From the NCBI RefSeq assembly GCF_002091715.1, contig NZ_BDAG01000024.1, forward strand, positions 39,982-103,981: a DNA stretch of 64,000 nt, read 5' to 3'. The stretch comes from Pseudomonas migulae NBRC 103157 (GTDB taxonomy: Bacteria; Pseudomonadota; Gammaproteobacteria; Pseudomonadales; Pseudomonadaceae). Both the position numbers and the translations under genes were made by a program. Of the stretch, positions 61,300 to 64,000 are shown piece by piece. Numbering within the stretch: the first letter of the stretch is position 1; every line of letters starts with the position of its first letter. The notes beneath the pieces were generated by a model. It worked only from the letters and a program-made list of their open reading frames with translations, ran no database searches and was not told the DNA's origin.

Positions 61300-62040
61300 A
61301 TGGAACATGTGAACCACATCCTGATCGTCGACGACGATCGCGAGATTCGCGAGCTAGTCGGCAATTACCTGAAGAAAAACGGCCTGCGCACCACGGTGGT
61401 TGCCGATGGCCGGCAGATGCGCAGTTTTCTGGAAACCAATCAGGTGGACCTGATCGTGCTGGACATCATGATGCCCGGCGATGACGGCCTGTTGCTGTGC
61501 CGCGAATTGCGCTCGGGCAAGCACAAGGCCACACCGATCCTGATGCTCACCGCACGCAACGACGAAACGGACCGCATCCTTGGCCTGGAAATGGGCGCCG
61601 ACGACTACCTGACCAAACCCTTCGCCGCTCGCGAACTGCTGGCCCGGATCAATGCCGTGCTGCGCCGCACCCGGATGCTGCCGCCCAACCTGCTAATCAC
61701 CGAAAGCGGTCGATTGCTGGGTTTCGGTCGCTGGCGCCTGGACACCACCGCCCGGCACCTGCTGGATGAAGACGGCACCATGGTCGCCCTCAGCGGCGCC
61801 GAATATCGACTGCTGCGCGTGTTTCTCGATCATCCGCAACGGGTGCTCAGCCGCGACCAGTTGCTGAACCTGACCCAGGGTCGCGACGCCGACCTGTTCG
61901 ACCGTTCCATCGATTTGCTGGTGAGCCGCCTGCGTCAACGGCTGATGGATGATTCGCGGGAATCGACCTACATCAAAACCGTGCGAAGTGAAGGCTACGT
62001 GTTTTCCTACCCGGTGGAATTGCTCGGCGCCGAGTCCTGA
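61300..62040 (+). CDS. OmpR-family response regulator, orphan
   Basis: 246 residues; ATG 61300 is preferred over 61297 because AGAGGG is then seven bases upstream. Receiver with the acidic pair near D11/D12, phosphoacceptor D55 in LIVLDIMMPGDDG, and K106 in DYLTKPF; C-terminal winged helix about 145-240 (GAEYRLLRVFLDHPQRVLSR, then STYIKTVRSEGYVF). No histidine kinase gene lies within the window, so its partner is elsewhere. The GATACA repeats suggest autoregulation and control of the exported-peptide gene that follows. Confidence 0.92.
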   Translation: MEHVNHILIVDDDREIRELVGNYLKKNGLRTTVVADGRQMRSFLETNQVDLIVLDIMMPGDDGLLLCRELRSGKHKATPILMLTARNDETDRILGLEMGADDYLTKPFAARELLARINAVLRRTRMLPPNLLITESGRLLGFGRWRLDTTARHLLDEDGTMVALSGAEYRLLRVFLDHPQRVLSRDQLLNLTQGRDADLFDRSIDLLVSRLRQRLMDDSRESTYIKTVRSEGYVFSYPVELLGAES

Positions 62041-62075
62041 GGTTCTGCACCAGAGGAGATTTCTCGTAGGACTTT

Positions 62076-62091
62076 TGTATCCCTCTGTATA
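62076..62091. promoter_or_regulatory. GATACA-type repeat pair upstream of the repeat-peptide gene
   Basis: TGTATCCCTCTGTATA: the complement of GATACA twice with a 10-base period, as in the pairs at 61147 and 61215. Further single copies follow (GGATACGA at 62104, CGATACAC at 62149). It lies 139-154 bases upstream of the start at 62230. Confidence 0.5.
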
Positions 62092-62229
62092 GGGAAGCAT
62101 GGCGGATACGAAGACATCGATTTCGAGGCGTTCAAGCACACATCATCGATACACCCGAGCGTTTAACTGAGTTCACCGGATAGCCGCAGCTACCGACTCA
62201 CTCAAACTCAAGCGCAAGGAGAATCACCC

Positions 62230-62616
62230 ATGTTCAACTTCTCGAAAGTCTCGTCCCTGGCACTCGGTCTGGCACTGGTCGGCGGTCTCGGCCTGTCGAA
62301 CCTGGCCTCGGCCAACACCGTGAGCGTCGCGTCCCACAGCCAGGTCCAGCAACTGCTGGTGGAAGGTGGTTCAGATCGCCTGCAACAGAATCGTGTGGCT
62401 GAAGGTGGTGCCGATCGCCTGCAAGAGCTGCGTGAACGTGTGGCTGAAGGTGGCTCTGATCGCCTGATCGAAAATCGCGTCGCTGAAGGTGGGGCGGATC
62501 GTCTGCAGGAACTGCGCGAACGCGTGGCACTGGTCAGCCCGGGCAACGCCGTACGCGGCGGTGTGGTGGTCGCCGAAAACCGCGCCGAGTTCGGTTCGAA
62601 ATATCAGCGGTATTGA
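62230..62616 (+). CDS. Exported repeat peptide with VAENR.EFGSKYQRY end
   Basis: 128 residues. Signal peptide about 1-29 (ALVGGLGLSNLASA), then four imperfect repeats of VAEGG(A/S)DRL: 44-55, 56-70, 71-83 and 84-98, alternating a short (QQNR/IENR) and a long (QELRER) form, so the higher-order unit is 28 residues. The end (114-128) is VAENRAEFGSKYQRY. The repeats are charged and likely helical. Similar Pseudomonas proteins are, as I recall, sometimes labelled 'phage infection protein' without functional proof. Follows the orphan response regulator by 189 bases; an intrinsic terminator ends it. The paralogous end is at 63643-63870. Confidence 0.8.
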   Translation: MFNFSKVSSLALGLALVGGLGLSNLASANTVSVASHSQVQQLLVEGGSDRLQQNRVAEGGADRLQELRERVAEGGSDRLIENRVAEGGADRLQELRERVALVSPGNAVRGGVVVAENRAEFGSKYQRY

Positions 62617-62640
62617 TTACACGTTGATCCGCAATCCCCC

Positions 62641-62668
62641 AAGCCCGGAGACCCCGGGCTTTTTTTTG
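62641..62668 (+). terminator. Intrinsic terminator of the repeat-peptide gene
   Basis: AAGCCCGG-AGAC-CCCGGGCTT followed by TTTTTT, 25 bases after the stop at 62616. Confidence 0.9.
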
Positions 62669-62799
62669 CCTGATCGTTTTCCACCATTGCGAGCGATACG
62701 CATAAATCCTGAGTTCTGACGCAAAAGCCCGACGATTGCGCGGGACAGTTGCAACAGGTGCGTACTAAGATTTGCGCTTCATTTCATCAAGGACGATTC

Positions 62800-63534
62800 A
62801 TGAAACGCTTGGCCGGTTGTCTGCTGACTTTCCTGACGTTCACTGCGGTCGCGGCAGACCTGAACATGCTCACCGACAACCATCCGCCCCTGCATTTTCA
62901 GCAGGGCAACGCGCTGGTGGGGTTTGGAGTGGATGTGGTACAGGCGCTGGCCGACACCGCTGGCGATCAGGTGCACTTCCAACGGGTGCCGTTACTGCGG
63001 GCCTTGCACTTGGCCAACACCGAGCCCGCCACCGGGGTGTTCACCGTGTTTCGTACCGCCGAGCGTGAAAGCCAGTATCAGTGGGTCGGTCCGTTGATGG
63101 ACGTGGAAACCGCACTGTTCTCCACGGGCAGCTCCCGGCAACCGGTGCGTAGTTTGTTGGAGGCCGGCCGTCAGGGCCGGATTGCCGTTCCGCGAAAATG
63201 GCTGATCTACAGCTACTTGCAAAAACAGAGCGTGAGCAACCTGTACGGCGTGGAAACACCCGAACAAATGATGCGACTGGCGCGACTGGGCCGCACCGAA
63301 TTTGTGGTGGCCGACACGCTGTCCGTCGCCAACTTGGCCCGTGAGGAAGGTTTGTCACCCGAGCAGTTGCATTATCAGATTCCATTGATGAAGCAAGCCA
63401 TCTACATCGCCTTTTCACCGCTGACCGATGCACGGCAGGTTGCACGCTGGCAGCAGGCGCTGGACGAGATGAGCCGGGACGGACGCCTGGAGCACATCAA
63501 GCAGCGTTGGCTGGTGGATCGTACGCCGCGCTGA
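62800..63534 (+). CDS. Periplasmic solute-binding protein, family 3-like
   Basis: 244 residues from ATG 62800 (AAGGA seven bases upstream; the frame upstream is leader). Signal peptide about 1-18 (LLTFLTFTAVAA), then the binding-protein fold: LNMLTDNHPPLHFQQGNALV, GFGVDVVQALADTAGD, PATGVFTVFRTAERESQYQW, EFVVADTLSVANLAREEGLS and the C-terminal ALDEMSRDGRLEHIKQRWL. No permease or ATPase gene is next to it, so it may be an orphan sensor-type binding protein. It lies between the two peptides sharing the C-terminal motif, which makes a ligand or processing link possible but unproven. Confidence 0.85.
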   Translation: MKRLAGCLLTFLTFTAVAADLNMLTDNHPPLHFQQGNALVGFGVDVVQALADTAGDQVHFQRVPLLRALHLANTEPATGVFTVFRTAERESQYQWVGPLMDVETALFSTGSSRQPVRSLLEAGRQGRIAVPRKWLIYSYLQKQSVSNLYGVETPEQMMRLARLGRTEFVVADTLSVANLAREEGLSPEQLHYQIPLMKQAIYIAFSPLTDARQVARWQQALDEMSRDGRLEHIKQRWLVDRTPR

Positions 63535-63642
63535 CGGCGGATCAACGTTCTCGATAACGACTATGCGTCAGGGTGTTTTTTCATCGTGAAGCGCCAGCAC
63601 TAGAGTGGGCTCATCTTCTTCCCACGCTTCTGGAGCTACATC

Positions 63643-63870
63643 ATGAAAAGCATTATCGGTCTTGGTTTCGCCCTGTCGGTTCTTGGTGCTACGTCGGCTA
63701 TTGCTGCGCCTCACGCTACTTGGCCAGTGGTTGTGGCAGCGGCGAAGGTCAGTCAACCGGCTACGTTGAATGTGAATACTGTCGATGTTGATCATAAAGA
63801 TGGTCAGGCGAGCACACTTTACGTGGCTGAAAACCGTCCTGAGTTTGGTTCGAAGTATCAGCGTTATTGA
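63643..63870 (+). CDS. Small exported peptide with VAENRPEFGSKYQRY end
   Basis: 75 residues. Signal peptide about 1-21 (GFALSVLGATSAIA). The mature part is short (about 54 residues) without the VAEGG repeats, then ends at 61-75 with VAENRPEFGSKYQRY, identical to the end of the 62230 peptide at 14 of 15 positions. The DNA of the two ends differs at several synonymous third positions (for example GCC/GCT and TTC/TTT), so protein-level selection is likely. GGAG lies upstream of the start. Function unknown. Confidence 0.78.
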   Translation: MKSIIGLGFALSVLGATSAIAAPHATWPVVVAAAKVSQPATLNVNTVDVDHKDGQASTLYVAENRPEFGSKYQRY

Positions 63871-63935
63871 TTGGCGGGTTTGTGCTGTTTTGGAATGGGG
63901 AACCTTCGGGGGGATTGGTCTTTCCGGGGTTTTTC

Positions 63936-63959
63936 TTTGTTTGTTTGTTTGTTTGTTTG
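63936..63959. repeat. (TTTG)6 microsatellite
   Basis: Six uninterrupted copies of TTTG downstream of the small exported-peptide gene. It is prone to slippage. No gene is visible between 63871 and the window end. Confidence 0.9.
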
Positions 63960-63963
63960 GGGG

Positions 63964-64000
63964 GGCATATCCGTTTTTGTGGTAACGGCTGCTATGGGGG
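63964..64000 (+). repeat. Partial copy of the large dispersed repeat (runs off the window)
   Basis: GGCATATCCGTTTTTGTGGT, then AACGGCTGCTATGG, matches the left edge of the repeat at 53251 (GGCATAACCGTTTTTGTGGT). The rest lies beyond the right edge. Confidence 0.8.

Overview
The window is chromosomal DNA of a Pseudomonas, most likely of the fluorescens group. The basis is an AcdS that I recognise as the Pseudomonas form, an OprD-family porin, CstA with YbdD, DUF2790 and other small Pseudomonas proteins, many REP/REPIN palindromes of the 'GTAGGAGCCGGCTTGCTGGCG' and 'TGTGGGAGCGGGCTTGCTCGCGA' kinds, and high GC. No rRNA, tRNA, CRISPR array, IS element or prophage was seen.

Layout. 1-3262: the N-terminal part of a GAF-PAS-GGDEF-EAL protein runs off the left edge, followed by gene debris (a LysR tail, a small membrane protein and a binding-protein tail). 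3284-21913: an accessory redox and aromatic-catabolism region. It holds three paralogous LysR regulators beginning MDKLLALKMFV, a TetR regulator, two FAD hydroxylases of the 2,6-dihydroxypyridine-hydroxylase type, two DsbA-fold oxidoreductases, an Old Yellow Enzyme, a VOC protein, a periplasmic molybdenum hydroxylase with its Fe-S and tri-heme cytochrome partners, an OprD porin, an ActP/DUF485 symporter pair and an MFS exporter. 22165-30364: rlhA, a DUF3300/DUF2950 pair, gfa and several small or unknown genes. 30503-35162: cstA-ybdD divergent from a Cache-domain two-component system. 35331-39300: glucarate (aldarate) dehydratase, transporter and LysR. 39301-43985: a repeat-rich region with a CAP-domain protein, a beta-propeller protein with its regulator, gene relics, a GNAT and an orphan YbdD.

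44088-50784 is the most coherent metabolic unit: acdR, then acdS (ACC deaminase, diagnostic residues intact), two related small unknown proteins, and an AceE-type E1 with an AceF-type E2. AcdS makes 2-oxobutyrate, so the adjacent E1/E2 pair is probably a dedicated 2-oxobutyrate dehydrogenase giving propionyl-CoA. 50788-61003: a degenerate HD/LuxR regulator, an alpha/beta hydrolase, a large inverted repeat, azlCD, a diguanylate cyclase, ppnN and others.

61297-63870 is the second unit of note. An orphan OmpR-type regulator is preceded by GATACA direct repeats with exact 10-bp periodicity. The same motif lies upstream of a secreted repeat peptide. That peptide and a second exported peptide 1 kb away share the C-terminal signature VAENR(A/P)EFGSKYQRY, with a solute-binding protein gene between them. 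This looks like a small undescribed exported-peptide system.

All assignments come from reading translated sequence and remembered family features; no database search was run.
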